64,000 nt of DNA from Syntrophotaleaceae bacterium (GCA_041390365.1 JAWKQB010000001.1:186001-250000); one strand, 5' to 3'. Shown: positions 16,811-26,101, numbered from the stretch's first letter. Translations and numbers: made by a program. The notes: generated by a model not told the origin, from the letters alone.

Positions 16811-18151
16811 TCAATGGTCCTCCGTCCTAGGCAGGGAAAACCAGAAAGTGGCCCCTTTTTCTTCCTCCCCTTCAGCCCAGGTTTCACCGTGGTGCCGGTT
16901 GATGATGCGCCGGACGTTGGCGAGACCGACTCCCGTGCCCTCGAATTCTTCAGGGCCATGCAGGCGTTGGAAGAGACCGAACAGCTTGTCGCGGTACTTC
17001 ATGTTGAAACCCACACCATTGTCCCGCACATAGACGCGAAACATCTGCGGATCCGCGTCTCCCCCTATTTCGATTTTCGCCACGGGGCGGTGGCGGGTGA
17101 ATTTGAGGGCGTTACCGACATAATTTTCCATGACCAGGCGCAGCATCGATTTGTCCCCTGTTACCAGCGGGAGGTCACCGATCTTCCATTCGATCTCCCG
17201 ATCACTGGTTTCCTCCTCCAGTTCGGCGATGATCTCCCTCGTCATCCTGTCCAGATCGACGGAGATTTGCATCATCTCCGCCCGCCCCATTCTCGAAAAG
17301 GAGAGCAGATCGTCGATCAGGACCCCCATCCTTTCGGCCGATTCCGAAATCACGTCCAGGTAGTGCCGGCTCTTCTCATCCAGGGCCGTGAGGTCCCGGT
17401 TGTGGAGCAGTTGAACAAATCCGGTGATATGACGAAGGGGGGCTCGCAGGTCATGGGAAACCGAGTAGCTGAAGGCTTCAAGCTCCTTGTTGGCGACTTC
17501 GGTCTGGCGCAGATGCCGCTGCAGTTCACGGTTCAGTTCCCTGATCTTTTTCTCCGCCCGCAGACGGTTGAGCGCTTCGGAAAAAGCGACGGAGAGGGTT
17601 TCGATATCCTCCTGATCCGTGGGGGAGTAACCCCCCTGCTTGTTGGCCAGGCCGATCATGCCGGTGATTCCACCCATAAATCTCAGGGGAACGCCGAGGA
17701 AGCTGGTGATCCTTGGATGCCCCGACGGCCTGGTCACTGAGGCGGGGTGAGCGTCCGGATTGTTGACGATCCAGGATTCCCCTGTTTCTATGCCTGCCCG
17801 GAGGAAACCGCGGTTCGGCATGTTCCGGAGCATTTCAGCGGCCTCGCTTCGAGGAACCCCGCAGGCCTCCCAGCCGGCTTCGCTCAGGGTCGTGGTGTCG
17901 AAGCGCCCCTCGGGGTTCAGTTCGCCGATAAAGCCGATGGCGCTCCCCGATATCTCCTCGGCAATCCTGAGCCCGAGCCGAGCCACCTCATCTTCGCTTT
18001 CGCAGGCCGGTATTTCCCGGAAAATACGAATGATGCCGTGCAGAAGGGAAAGCTCCCTCCGGGCCCGCTCGTCAGCCCCCCGGAGCTGCTCCAGTTCCCG
18101 TTTCAGATCCTCTGAGAAATCTTCCTCTTTGTCCCGCATGGAATCTCGCAT
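16811..18151 (-). CDS. GAF-domain sensor histidine kinase
   Basis: The 446-residue cytoplasmic kinase has an N-terminal coiled coil, a GAF domain (about 40-190), a second coiled coil, the H-box SYSVSHDLRAPLRHI near residue 230, and an HATPase domain with ENYVGNALKFT, DNGVGFN and GTGVGLA. There are no transmembrane segments. The kinase part resembles bacteriophytochrome-type kinases, but no chromophore Cys was identified. The gene overlaps the downstream regulator gene. A second start is possible at 18139. Confidence 0.88.
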   Translation of the reverse strand: MRDSMRDKEEDFSEDLKRELEQLRGADERARRELSLLHGIIRIFREIPACESEDEVARLGLRIAEEISGSAIGFIGELNPEGRFDTTTLSEAGWEACGVPRSEAAEMLRNMPNRGFLRAGIETGESWIVNNPDAHPASVTRPSGHPRITSFLGVPLRFMGGITGMIGLANKQGGYSPTDQEDIETLSVAFSEALNRLRAEKKIRELNRELQRHLRQTEVANKELEAFSYSVSHDLRAPLRHITGFVQLLHNRDLTALDEKSRHYLDVISESAERMGVLIDDLLSFSRMGRAEMMQISVDLDRMTREIIAELEEETSDREIEWKIGDLPLVTGDKSMLRLVMENYVGNALKFTRHRPVAKIEIGGDADPQMFRVYVRDNGVGFNMKYRDKLFGLFQRLHGPEEFEGTGVGLANVRRIINRHHGETWAEGEEEKGATFWFSLPRTEDH

Positions 18152-18318
18152 TCTGCACAGGTATTGTAGGACGTTTCACCCTCTAGAGTATGCCATCCGC
18201 CCTGATGAAAACAACCCACGGGGGATAGGCACCCTGGTATGGGTTCGATCCACAGCTTGACCTTGCGATCCGGCTGGGGGGATGATGAATGCAAGATCCC
18301 TTTTTCGGAGGTGCAGCA

Positions 18319-18567
18319 ATGGCAAGAAAAGTGATCAACGGCGATATGAAGGTGTGGGATGTGATCCAGCAATACCCGCAGACCTACGGAGTGTTTCGCG
18401 AATTCGGATGCCCCGATGTGCACAAGGGAAGTTTTGCTGTATCCGCCCATTTCATGAAGGTTCGATGGGCTGCCCGGGCCCATCGGATCGACCTTGACAG
18501 TCTCCTGAGAAGACTCAACGAGGTGATTGCAGAGGATAATCGCAGTGTATCTTCCGCCTTGCATTAA
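18319..18567 (+). CDS. DUF1858-like small protein
   Basis: The 82-residue protein has the DUF1858 pattern: INGDMKVWDVIQQYPQTYGVFREFGC, then AHFMKVRWAARAHRIDLDSLLRRLNEVI. This domain is found alone or fused to hybrid-cluster and redox proteins, often with a Cys near GC. ATG 18319 has a GGAGGTG site six bases upstream; the frame could begin at 18289. It is divergent from the kinase operon. Confidence 0.75.
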   Translation: MARKVINGDMKVWDVIQQYPQTYGVFREFGCPDVHKGSFAVSAHFMKVRWAARAHRIDLDSLLRRLNEVIAEDNRSVSSALH

Positions 18568-18715
18568 ATGATTTTTCAAGGGGGCAGGCCGCTAATCCTG
18601 TCCCCAACGATTTTAATCCCGTTTCCGTTTCAATGAAGAATTTTTCTCAGGGCAAAACCCTCTTTGGCGCGGCCTGATATAATTGCTTCAGGCAATGGCG
18701 AAAGGAGGGCATGCA

Positions 18716-18916
18716 ATGACCGGGCGAAGAGATGGCGGCGATTCCAACGATTCAAAAGCGGTTCAACTCCCATTCGACGATCCTCAAAACACTCTGGTTC
18801 AGGGCGATGGGGAATTACCCTATTACTGGAGCTGGTACCGGACCATTTTCGGTGAACGAAGACATTTCGGAGATCCCCGAACAGGTGCAGCTGATGATGC
18901 CGCGGGAAGGGATTGA
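18716..18916 (+). CDS. Possible short protein of 66 residues before the LuxR-like gene
   Basis: An AAAGGAGGGC ribosome site precedes ATG 18716. The product starts MTGRRDGGDSNDSK and resembles nothing I know. A second frame (18732-18944) is also open, ends just before the next gene and contains EIPEQVQLMMPREGIDMEKV. A frameshift between the two frames is possible. Confidence 0.3.
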   Translation: MTGRRDGGDSNDSKAVQLPFDDPQNTLVQGDGELPYYWSWYRTIFGERRHFGDPRTGAADDAAGRD

Positions 18917-18948
18917 CATGGAAAAGGTCTCTAAAAAGAGGTGATGAC

Positions 18949-19419
18949 ATGGGCGAAGAGAAAAGGCGTGTCTACCTGGTAGGACCTTGTCGGCTGCAGA
19001 ACGAGTTGATGGCTCTTTTGATTCAGGAAAGGACCGGAATCCGGTGCGCGGTCACGGAACTTCCCTTGGTCCCGGGTGCCTTGCATCTGGATTTCGCCAG
19101 TCCAAAAAGTCTCATACTTTGTGACTGCCAGGGTCCATGGCTGGAGGAACTGGCCGAACTCTACGCGTTCAAATCCGGAGAAGATCCTCGACGAACCTAT
19201 CTGGCACTGTTTAACCTGAGGCCGGACGCGGAGCTGGAAAGGCCGGCCAGAGACCTTGGCGTTCGGGGATTTTTCTACAAGGACGACAGTGCCGATACCT
19301 TGATAAAAGGGGTAAAGGCGATCTTTGAGGGCGAATTCTGGGATTCGCGCTGTCTCTCGCCGGAAAAGTTTCCGCCTCCGGCCAGAAGGACGGAACCGCT
19401 TGAAAGAAAACCCTTGTGA
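18949..19419 (+). CDS. LuxR/CsgD-like regulator lacking the DNA-binding domain
   Basis: The 156-residue protein has a CsgD-type pseudo-receiver: RVYLVGPCRLQNELMALLI, then LILCDCQGPW at the acceptor position, then DLGVRGFFYKDDSADTLIKGVKAIFEGEFWDSR. In full-length relatives a LuxR helix-turn-helix follows; here the frame stops 25 residues later and a terminator follows within 65 bases. It may act by dimerisation or be a decayed gene. An AGGTGA site precedes the ATG. Confidence 0.7.
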   Translation: MGEEKRRVYLVGPCRLQNELMALLIQERTGIRCAVTELPLVPGALHLDFASPKSLILCDCQGPWLEELAELYAFKSGEDPRRTYLALFNLRPDAELERPARDLGVRGFFYKDDSADTLIKGVKAIFEGEFWDSRCLSPEKFPPPARRTEPLERKPL

Positions 19420-19459
19420 AAATTATCGGAAGTTGAGCTGAAAACGGCTTTTTCCTCAA

Positions 19460-19494
19460 AAGCCGCCGGACATTTCGCCCGGCGGCTTTTTTTA
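19460..19494. terminator. Terminator between convergent genes
   Basis: A 10-bp stem (19460-19469 with 19479-19488) is followed by a plus-strand T run. The A-rich left flank also allows use from the minus strand. Confidence 0.88.
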
Positions 19495-19571
19495 AGCGGC
19501 TCCATGACCCGATCGAGGCTTGAAATCGCCTTAATTGATCTCGCCGCCATCCCTCCAAGGGTTTGACGAAC

Positions 19572-20093
19572 TTATCGTGCAGGCAAAAGCGCAAACAGCA
19601 GCAACAGAATAACGGCCTGAATAATCCAACCGATTACACAAACGCCAAAGGCCCGAAAGGTGCTTTTGTAGTCAAGGGCCTGCCTGACCGCTATCACCAT
19701 TGCCACCAGCATCCAGATTGAGGCCACTACAACAATGACCGTTCCCAAGCCTGGGATGACGCCCAAGACTCGAATCAAACCGGGCGAACTCGAAAAGCCG
19801 GTGGTTCTCAACAATTCTCCAAGGTCGGCCTCGGTTTGAGGTTCTGCCAGGAATTTCGTTCCAATAAAGTAGGTGAGCCAGGCCCAGAACAACCACCCGA
19901 CAAGGGCGGCAAGGGTCCCGAGCAGTATGCCCCCAATCCCGAGGGTGCTGATACTTCCCACCCCGGCGGCCAGGCTGGATAGAACAACAACCCCCATTGC
20001 CTGCCGCAAAGCTTCCTTGTCGGATTCAACCTCTTCAAACAGGTTGACATCCAATTTCGCCGCGCGAATCATCCGATCGGTAAAAATGTTCAT
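19572..20093 (-). CDS. Yip1-family membrane protein
   Basis: The 173-residue protein has a cytoplasmic N-terminus (RMIRAAKLDVNLFEEVESDKEALRQA) followed by about four to five hydrophobic segments, the layout of bacterial YIP1-domain proteins of unknown role. A short GLIRVLGVIPGLGTVI segment is typical. An AAAGGAG site precedes the ATG. It is monocistronic. Confidence 0.75.
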   Translation of the reverse strand: MNIFTDRMIRAAKLDVNLFEEVESDKEALRQAMGVVVLSSLAAGVGSISTLGIGGILLGTLAALVGWLFWAWLTYFIGTKFLAEPQTEADLGELLRTTGFSSSPGLIRVLGVIPGLGTVIVVVASIWMLVAMVIAVRQALDYKSTFRAFGVCVIGWIIQAVILLLLFALLPAR

Positions 20094-20354
20094 TGAAGCT
20101 CCTTTTTTTCTTGAATATCACAAAAGAATTATTTTAAGCCCGGGCAGATTCAAATCCATGGGTAACATTATCCTGAAAGATCTGATACAAAAAGTTCCCT
20201 GTTGAAGTGTTATACAGGGGAATCAATACTGTGTCATCTCACCTCAAAAAAAAAGTGGCAGCGATTATGATGACTTCCGGGTCGAGGAAGGCGTCTGGTT
20301 GAGGCGCCGGCGGGAGATGACAGGGAAAATCTGGAGAAGACGGGACGGAAACGA

Positions 20355-20786
20355 TTGAAAGAACCTCTAAGAGTTTTTCTGATCATCGTGGGTACGCTCT
20401 GTGTGGCATTAAGTGTACTGGGTATGTTCCTGCCAGCCTTGCCCACCACGCCCTTTCTGCTTTTGGCCGCCAGCTGCTATGCTCGCAGTTCGGAAAAATT
20501 TTACCAATGGCTCATAACCAATCGCTGGTTTGGGGAGTATATCAGGAATTACCGAGAAGGCAGAGGCATGCCACTAAAGCAAAAAGTCATCACCATCGTG
20601 CTGTTATGGCTGACAATCGGCTCTACAGCGCGGTGGGCGATTTCGCAATGGTGGATGCGGAGCATTCTGCTTGGTATTGCCGTCGGCGTTACGGTGTTTC
20701 TTGTCAAGGTCAAGACCTACAGGCCGCAGGCAAAGCCAGATCCGTCGCCCAGCGAAGATGACCCTCCCTCAGGGGGATTTGAGTAA
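20355..20786 (+). CDS. YbaN/DUF454-family inner membrane protein
   Basis: The 143-residue protein has the family core GTLCVALSVLGMFLPALPTTPFLLLAASCYARSS and then FGEYIRNYREGRGMPLKQK, with three to four membrane segments. The role is unknown. The start is TTG at 20355. The C-terminal tail is hydrophilic and Pro-rich. Confidence 0.82.
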   Translation: MKEPLRVFLIIVGTLCVALSVLGMFLPALPTTPFLLLAASCYARSSEKFYQWLITNRWFGEYIRNYREGRGMPLKQKVITIVLLWLTIGSTARWAISQWWMRSILLGIAVGVTVFLVKVKTYRPQAKPDPSPSEDDPPSGGFE

Positions 20787-20845
20787 ATCTCCAAAGAACG
20801 TGGTGTTGAAAGGGCACTTCGGGCGATGATTTAGTTCGGATTGCC

Positions 20846-20882
20846 AACATTGTCCTCCCCGGGAGCGAAGGAGGACAATGTT
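20846..20882. terminator. Perfect 13-bp stem-loop between convergent genes
   Basis: AACATTGTCCTCC (20846-20858) is the exact reverse complement of 20870-20882. There is no T run. It probably stops or stabilises the ends of the YbaN-like and secF transcripts. Confidence 0.6.
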
Positions 20883-20909
20883 GTGCAAGAGGTTTTGCCG
20901 GAGGGGCAA

Positions 20910-21839
20910 TCAGATACCCTGTGGCGGCAATTTCGTCTGCACTTTCCGCGGGCGATGCTGCTCCCAGTAGAGGACCACGGCGCTTGCAACAAAAATGCTG
21001 GAATAGGTTCCGGCGATAATCCCCACCAGCAGGGCAAAGGCAAAGTTGTTGATGACCGTCCCGCCAAAAATGAAAAGGGCGACGACGACGAGGAGAGTGG
21101 TTCCCGAGGTCAGGATGGTTCGTGAAAGGGTCTCGTTCAGACTGCGGTTGACAGTGGCGGCGAATTCTTCACCGGGGACATTGCCGCGATTTTCCCGGAT
21201 GCGGTCGTAGATGACGATCGTGTCGTTAAGGGAATAGCCGATGATCGTCAGGAAAGCGGCAATAATCGTCAGATCGATCTCCTTGTCGAAAAAAGAGAAG
21301 AAGCCCAGAGTGATCACGACATCGTGGATCAGGGCAATCACCGCCCCGACAGCGAAGCGAAACTCGAATCGCCAGGAAATATAGATCAACGTACCGGCCA
21401 TGGCGTAGAGGAGCGCCATCAGTCCCTTCTGCCGCAGTTCTTTTCCGACCAGAGAGCCCACCGTTTCACTGCGGCGAATCTCGACCTGTCCCTCTCCGAA
21501 TCGATTCTCCAGCGACATGCTGACCTGTTTTGAAATCTGCTGCAATTCGCTGGCTTCCTTTGCCCGGATCAGGAATTCGTTCGTGTCGTCGCCGAACTGT
21601 TGGACGGTGAAGGAACCCAGGGGCAGATCTTTCAGGGCTTCCCGGATGTCCGCAGACTCAGCCGGTTTGGCCAGCTGAATCTGGATCAAGGTTCCTCCGG
21701 CGAAGTCGATGCCGTATGCGGGGCCTCCCTTGATGATAAGGGAAATGATCCCGGCGAGGATAATAATGACAGAAAGAAGGATGGCCATCCGGTTTTTGCC
21801 GACGAAGTCGATATTAATATCAGGTCTGATAATTTGCAC
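20910..21839 (-). CDS. secF: SecF, protein translocase accessory subunit
   Basis: The 309-residue protein has the SecF layout: a first membrane helix, the GIDFAGGTLIQIQL segment, a periplasmic P1-like domain, and a five-helix block with SWRFEFRFAVGAVIALIHDVV and NDTIVIYDRIRENRG. SecF works with SecD to pull exported proteins with proton-motive force. No secD or yajC lies beside it. The start is GTG 21839 behind GGAAAGG; longer in-frame extensions upstream are not protein-like. Confidence 0.9.
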   Translation of the reverse strand: MQIIRPDINIDFVGKNRMAILLSVIIILAGIISLIIKGGPAYGIDFAGGTLIQIQLAKPAESADIREALKDLPLGSFTVQQFGDDTNEFLIRAKEASELQQISKQVSMSLENRFGEGQVEIRRSETVGSLVGKELRQKGLMALLYAMAGTLIYISWRFEFRFAVGAVIALIHDVVITLGFFSFFDKEIDLTIIAAFLTIIGYSLNDTIVIYDRIRENRGNVPGEEFAATVNRSLNETLSRTILTSGTTLLVVVALFIFGGTVINNFAFALLVGIIAGTYSSIFVASAVVLYWEQHRPRKVQTKLPPQGI

Positions 21840-22049
21840 GTGGTCTGCCTTTCCATGTTTGACGCGCCATGGCGACCGGCGCGACGGAAATAGCCCATGC
21901 TCACTCGGCTTTGCCCTTCCAGCAGGGTTCGGGAAAGGCGCGGCAAACGCATCAAGACGGATGCCGCGGCCGGTATCACGGGAAAAAGTCACTTCCTTGG
22001 TTCTGGAAGCTGTCCAGATCTGCAAAACGGGTTTTCAGGATTCCGTGGA

Positions 22050-22418
22050 TCAGACCGTGGGGGGCGGACGCGGAAAGGATTGAGTGAGTTTGGTGCTTAA
22101 AGGGGGCAGGAGAATCGGCGCGATCTCCACAGGTTCCGGAGAGGTGTCGGCCGGTCGAAGCAGGCTGGCGCCGGACGGTGGTGCCAGGGGATGGAGAACA
22201 GGAACAGGAATGGGATCTTTAGCCTGCTGGGTCTTGAGCGTTGCTGCAAAGGGTTCGGGGGTGACTGCGGGGGAGGAAAGGTATTCGGACGACTGGAAAA
22301 GAGGCCTTGGGTCTGTTGCCTCGGCTGTGTGCCAAGCAAAAAGAACCGTCAGCAGCAGCCAGATCCATGGCCGGATGACGATCCGAAGTTGTTGCCTGCG
22401 ACAAAAGAGGCCGCTCAT
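22050..22418 (-). CDS. Small Pro-rich protein with N-terminal membrane or signal segment
   Basis: This is a predicted 122-residue product. A hydrophobic segment (IRPWIWLLLTVLFAWHTAEA, about 13-32) fits a signal peptide or anchor, and the remainder is rich in Pro, Ser and Leu without recognised domains. Its weak ribosome site and low-complexity tail leave room for it being spurious. It lies upstream of secF on the same strand. Confidence 0.4.
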   Translation of the reverse strand: MSGLFCRRQQLRIVIRPWIWLLLTVLFAWHTAEATDPRPLFQSSEYLSSPAVTPEPFAATLKTQQAKDPIPVPVLHPLAPPSGASLLRPADTSPEPVEIAPILLPPLSTKLTQSFPRPPPTV

Positions 22419-22860
22419 CGTTTTGACCACTCGGGTCTCGCGTTGATGAAAAATAGAAACAGAATGTACCTTTTGGTACACCGCGATACCATACAACACT
22501 TTGTAAGATAAGTCCATCAAGGCCGATTTTGCTGCTCAGTATCTTCTTCAGCGCGCCGAGGAGCGAATTGACTCATGCCGGCAGGACCCTTTCTATCACT
22601 CTTGTCATCAAACGTTCCGGCCTGATCGCTTTAAAGGCCTCGGCAGTCACGAGTGTCGCTGTTGGATAAAACTTTCAGAAGGCTTTCTTACTCTCCTTTC
22701 GAGAGGATACCCCCTATTTATTAAATTTGTAGATCTGCCCCCTCTACGAAAAAGACCCCAGGGGCCTGACTATGCTGGGCCCTGGGGTCTGCTACATGAT
22801 TCTTATAAAGCTTGTTGAGAGACTCTCTCTGCATCGAGTACAGTCCCACCAGATGACAGA
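22419..22860. other. Intergenic region holding the ssb terminator
   Basis: A stretch of about 440 bases between ssb and the small Pro-rich gene. Apart from the terminator at 22749-22790 I see no gene or repeat in it. Confidence 0.6.
22749..22790 (-). terminator. Terminator of ssb
   Basis: An 11-bp stem (22753-22763 with 22780-22790) is followed on the minus strand by five T. Confidence 0.88.
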
Positions 22861-23313
22861 CTAGAAGGGGATATCGTCATCCGGATTGAAGGGAATGTCT
22901 TCGAATTCGTCCTGCCGGGTGCTCTGGTTCTGAGTGCGCTCCTGGCGAGGCTCGCGGCGTTGCGATTGCCCCCCGCCCTCGTCTCCGACACGACCGAGCA
23001 TCTGCATCTGGTCGGCGACGATTTCGGTGATGTAGCGCTTGTTGCCGTCCCGATCGTCATAGGAGCGGGTCTGGATCTTGCCTTCGATATAGACCTGCTT
23101 GCCTTTGGTCAGATACTTGCCGCAGACCTCCGCCAGTCCACGCCAGGTGACGATGTTGTGCCATTCGGTCTTTTCCTGCTGCTGCCCGTCGCGGTCCTTG
23201 AAACGCTCGCTGGTGGCGATGGAAAAGGTGCAGACAGGGGTGCCCGAAGGGGTATAGCGGAGTTCCGGATCCTTGCCGAGATTGCCTACGAGAATGACTT
23301 TGTTGACCGACAT
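22861..23313 (-). CDS. ssb: Single-stranded DNA-binding protein
   Basis: The 150-residue protein has an OB fold, beginning SVNKVILVGNLGKDPELRYTPSG and including TEWHNIVTWRGLAEVCGKYL. A disordered Gln/Arg-rich linker (about 110-135) leads to the C-terminal tip DDDIPF, which recruits replication and repair partners. GGGAGG precedes the ATG. It is apparently the main ssb type by length and intact tip. Confidence 0.97.
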   Translation of the reverse strand: MSVNKVILVGNLGKDPELRYTPSGTPVCTFSIATSERFKDRDGQQQEKTEWHNIVTWRGLAEVCGKYLTKGKQVYIEGKIQTRSYDDRDGNKRYITEIVADQMQMLGRVGDEGGGQSQRREPRQERTQNQSTRQDEFEDIPFNPDDDIPF

Positions 23314-23505
23314 GTTATTTCCTCCCTTGGGCGAGAGCCTTCCCGAAAGTTGCGGCAGGGGGACGCGGGCGGTTCCGTTCCATGGAGGACCGGAGACGAT
23401 CGGCGAAGGCGCATTAGAGATGCATGAGTTCAGCGAATGGGAGCGCCCATTCTGGAACAGATGGCCGTCGATCGTCAAGCCAAAATCCAGGTCTCCTCAG
23501 GGGGA

Positions 23506-24042
23506 TCAGAAGGGCCAGGAATAATTCAGATAAATCTCTTCCTCTCCCGGATTGTAGTCATGAATATTGGCATTGGAGATGTGCGCGATCTGGATGCCGA
23601 GGCGGGACAGATTGTCAAACTGATAGGCCAGGTGGAGAGACAGACGGAACTGAAAGGTTCCTCCAAGGTCCTTGCCGTCTCCGTCCTCATAGCCGCCGGC
23701 AGCCAGCACCGGTGTCAGGATCAGGCTCCTCCAGGCAAAATCGCCGTAGATCCCGCCGTATCCGTAATAACCTCCGTCCAGATTGGCAAGGAACCCCACC
23801 GTCGGCCCGATGAACCAGGCTTTTGGGCCGAGCCGCAGCTGCAGGTGCCCCGCGCCTGCGCTGTCGTGGCTGTTCACAACGTTGAACAGGCCCACCCCGA
23901 CATCAAGGTAGTGGGCACTGTCGCCATAAACTTGCCAGTGGCCACTGGAGTGGAATATGTCCGGCTTTTCTGCCGCAGTCGATGGTCGGGCGGCAAGAAA
24001 TAGAAGGGCGACGACAAACAGAACGGATATGCATTTTTTCAT
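23506..24042 (-). CDS. PagL-like lipid A 3-O-deacylase
   Basis: The 178-residue outer-membrane beta-barrel has a signal peptide (1 to about 23) and the PagL/acyloxyacyl-hydrolase C-terminal motif HISNANIHDYNPGEE, which supplies the catalytic His and Ser, ending in Phe as barrel proteins do. It would remove the 3-linked acyl chain from lipid A and so tune membrane endotoxicity and fluidity. An AGGAGG site precedes the ATG. It lies between ssb and glk on the same strand. Confidence 0.82.
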   Translation of the reverse strand: MKKCISVLFVVALLFLAARPSTAAEKPDIFHSSGHWQVYGDSAHYLDVGVGLFNVVNSHDSAGAGHLQLRLGPKAWFIGPTVGFLANLDGGYYGYGGIYGDFAWRSLILTPVLAAGGYEDGDGKDLGGTFQFRLSLHLAYQFDNLSRLGIQIAHISNANIHDYNPGEEEIYLNYSWPF

Positions 24043-24090
24043 TAGAAGGCCTCCTGCTGGAAAGGGATGGTCAGACAGGGATATCGGACT

Positions 24091-25113
24091 TCAGGTGGTT
24101 CCGTTCTCCGGGGGACATTCCTCTTTTGACAGACCGCAGCGGGCGGCTCCCAGGAGGGCTGTGCGGGAATTCAGAATGACTTTTACGGGAATATCGGCCA
24201 TCAGTTGCGACATCCGCCCCTTCCGTCGAAAGGCGGTCATGAAAGTCGATTTTTTCATGGCTGGCAAAAGACGGGGGGAGAGACCCCCGCCGAGATAAAC
24301 GCCGCCTGTTGCCATCAACTTGAGGGCCGCGTTGCCCGCCTCCGATCCCAGAATGCCCACCAGGGTGTCCATGGTCAGACTGCAGAGGGGATTGGGAGGA
24401 TCGCCGCTCAAGGCCTTGTTGAAAATGACCGCCACCGGATCCTCGGCCGCCGCCAGTTCCTCCTTCAGCCAGCGGGGTTCCTCGGCGTAGCCGCGATCCC
24501 GAAGGAAGTTGTAGATGTTGGGAACCCCGCTGCCGGAGCAGACCCGTTCGTAGCTGACGTGGTCGAATTTTTTCTGCATCTCGGTGAGCAGCGCCGATTC
24601 GAGGGGGGTGGTTGGTGCGAAGTCGGCATGCCCGCCTTCCGAGGGGTGAGCCAGGTAGCTGGTTCCGTCCCAGGTCAGATAGGCTTCTCCCAGTCCTGTA
24701 CCTGGGGCGACGACGACTTTGGCGCCGCCGGTAACGGCATGCCCGGGATTGATGGTGTCCAGGTCCTCCGGCTTGAGAAAAGGGATGGCGTGAGCGCAGG
24801 CCACCAGGTCGTTGAGCAGGGTCACGGAAGAAAAACCGAAGGAGCGGGCCAGCCGGGATTCATCCAGAATCCAGGGCAGGTTTGTGGCTCTGGCTCGTCC
24901 GCCGATGACCGGTCCGGGGACGCCGAAACAGGCCCTGTCGAGTTTCAGCCCACTTTCTAGAAGGAATTTTCGGACCAAAATTTCCAGGCTCGAATAATCG
25001 CGACTGACGAAGGTTGCTTCGGCCAGGGGGGCATCCATCCCCGATTCCTCGGTAAATACGGCCAGCAGTGTCTTGGTCCCGCCTATGTCTCCGGCCAGAA
25101 TACATTTTTTCAT
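24091..25113 (-). CDS. glk: Glucokinase (Glk family)
   Basis: The 340-residue protein phosphorylates glucose with ATP. It has the phosphate motif AGDIGGTKTLLAVF, LPWILD, LNDLVACAHAI with the catalytic Asp, APGTGLGEAYL, and SEGGHADFAP typical of the E. coli-type Glk family rather than the ROK family. The ATG at 25113 is next to the fold start; an extension of 28 residues to 25197 is less likely. The neighbouring PagL-like gene follows after 48 bases. Confidence 0.92.
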   Translation of the reverse strand: MKKCILAGDIGGTKTLLAVFTEESGMDAPLAEATFVSRDYSSLEILVRKFLLESGLKLDRACFGVPGPVIGGRARATNLPWILDESRLARSFGFSSVTLLNDLVACAHAIPFLKPEDLDTINPGHAVTGGAKVVVAPGTGLGEAYLTWDGTSYLAHPSEGGHADFAPTTPLESALLTEMQKKFDHVSYERVCSGSGVPNIYNFLRDRGYAEEPRWLKEELAAAEDPVAVIFNKALSGDPPNPLCSLTMDTLVGILGSEAGNAALKLMATGGVYLGGGLSPRLLPAMKKSTFMTAFRRKGRMSQLMADIPVKVILNSRTALLGAARCGLSKEECPPENGTT

Positions 25114-25399
25114 GACAGTGTCCGCAGGGGAAGCAGAGTTGAGGTATTGGGGTGTTTGAATTAAATACGACTTGCGGCTTTCGATGCTGTTATTCATGTA
25201 ACGCAGATCCCCGGGTTGTCAACCTGATTGATTGTCCATACCTAATGAATTCGGGAAGGAATTTGTTTCCCACGGGAATCCGGAAAGCAGGCGCGCCACA
25301 GACTGCGGCATAAGTCAAGACGCCGGACTAAAAAGGTTTGACTCCCTGGGGCGCCTCTCTTAAACTTGCTCATCATGGTTTTCTGAAAGGATCCCGCAG

Positions 25400-26101
25400 A
25401 TGTTCCGCACCCTGTTTTTTCTTGTTACGTTTGTTCCCTGGACGCTGTTCGTCATTATAACCGGCGTGCCGCTGACGCTGATCAGCCCGGACTATCTGCA
25501 CACCTACTCCCGATTTTGGGGAAAAGTGAGCCTGTTTCTGGCGGGAGTGCGGCTGACGGTCAGGGGGAGAGAGAATCTTTCCGCGCCCGGCCCCAAGGTC
25601 TATATGGCCAATCATGTCAGCAATTTCGACATCCTGGCTCTTTACGCCGGACTGCCGGGACAGTTTCGCTGGCTGGCCAAGGCCGAGTTGTTCAAAATTC
25701 CTCTGTTCGGGTTCGCCATGCGGCGGGCCGGTTCGATCTCCGTTGACCGCAGCAACCGCAAAAAGAGCGTTCTCAGCATGAAAGAGGCGGTGAAGCGGAT
25801 CGAGGAAGGGACCTCCGTGCTGATCTTCCCCGAGGGAACCCGCTCACCGGACGGCAACCTGCAGGATTTCAAGACCGGCAGCTTCACCCTGGCGGTCATG
25901 TCCAAGGCGCCGATCGTGCCGATCGCCATCAGCGGCAGCCGCGAAGTCATGCCCAAACACAGCCGCTGGATCCAGGGAGGACATATCGTGTTGACCGTCC
26001 TGCCGCCGGTGGCTACCGTCAACCGGGAGGTGGGTGAGCGCTCCGAGCTCATGGAAGAGGTTCGTCAACCCATCGCCGCCGCCCTGGCCGTAGGAGAATG
26101 A
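25400..26101 (+). CDS. plsC: 1-acyl-sn-glycerol-3-phosphate acyltransferase
   Basis: The 233-residue protein has an N-terminal membrane segment, the HX4D catalytic motif NHVSNFD (about residue 72), and FPEGTRSPDG for phosphate binding. It makes phosphatidic acid in phospholipid synthesis. A GGATCC-type weak ribosome site precedes the ATG. Its stop overlaps the start of the RNase J gene by four bases. Confidence 0.93.
   Translation: MFRTLFFLVTFVPWTLFVIITGVPLTLISPDYLHTYSRFWGKVSLFLAGVRLTVRGRENLSAPGPKVYMANHVSNFDILALYAGLPGQFRWLAKAELFKIPLFGFAMRRAGSISVDRSNRKKSVLSMKEAVKRIEEGTSVLIFPEGTRSPDGNLQDFKTGSFTLAVMSKAPIVPIAISGSREVMPKHSRWIQGGHIVLTVLPPVATVNREVGERSELMEEVRQPIAAALAVGE

Noticed and set aside
18630..18950. 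A minus-strand frame of 106 codons opposite the region before the LuxR-like gene
   Set aside because: No ribosome site and no protein-like features; plus-strand ribosome sites are present.
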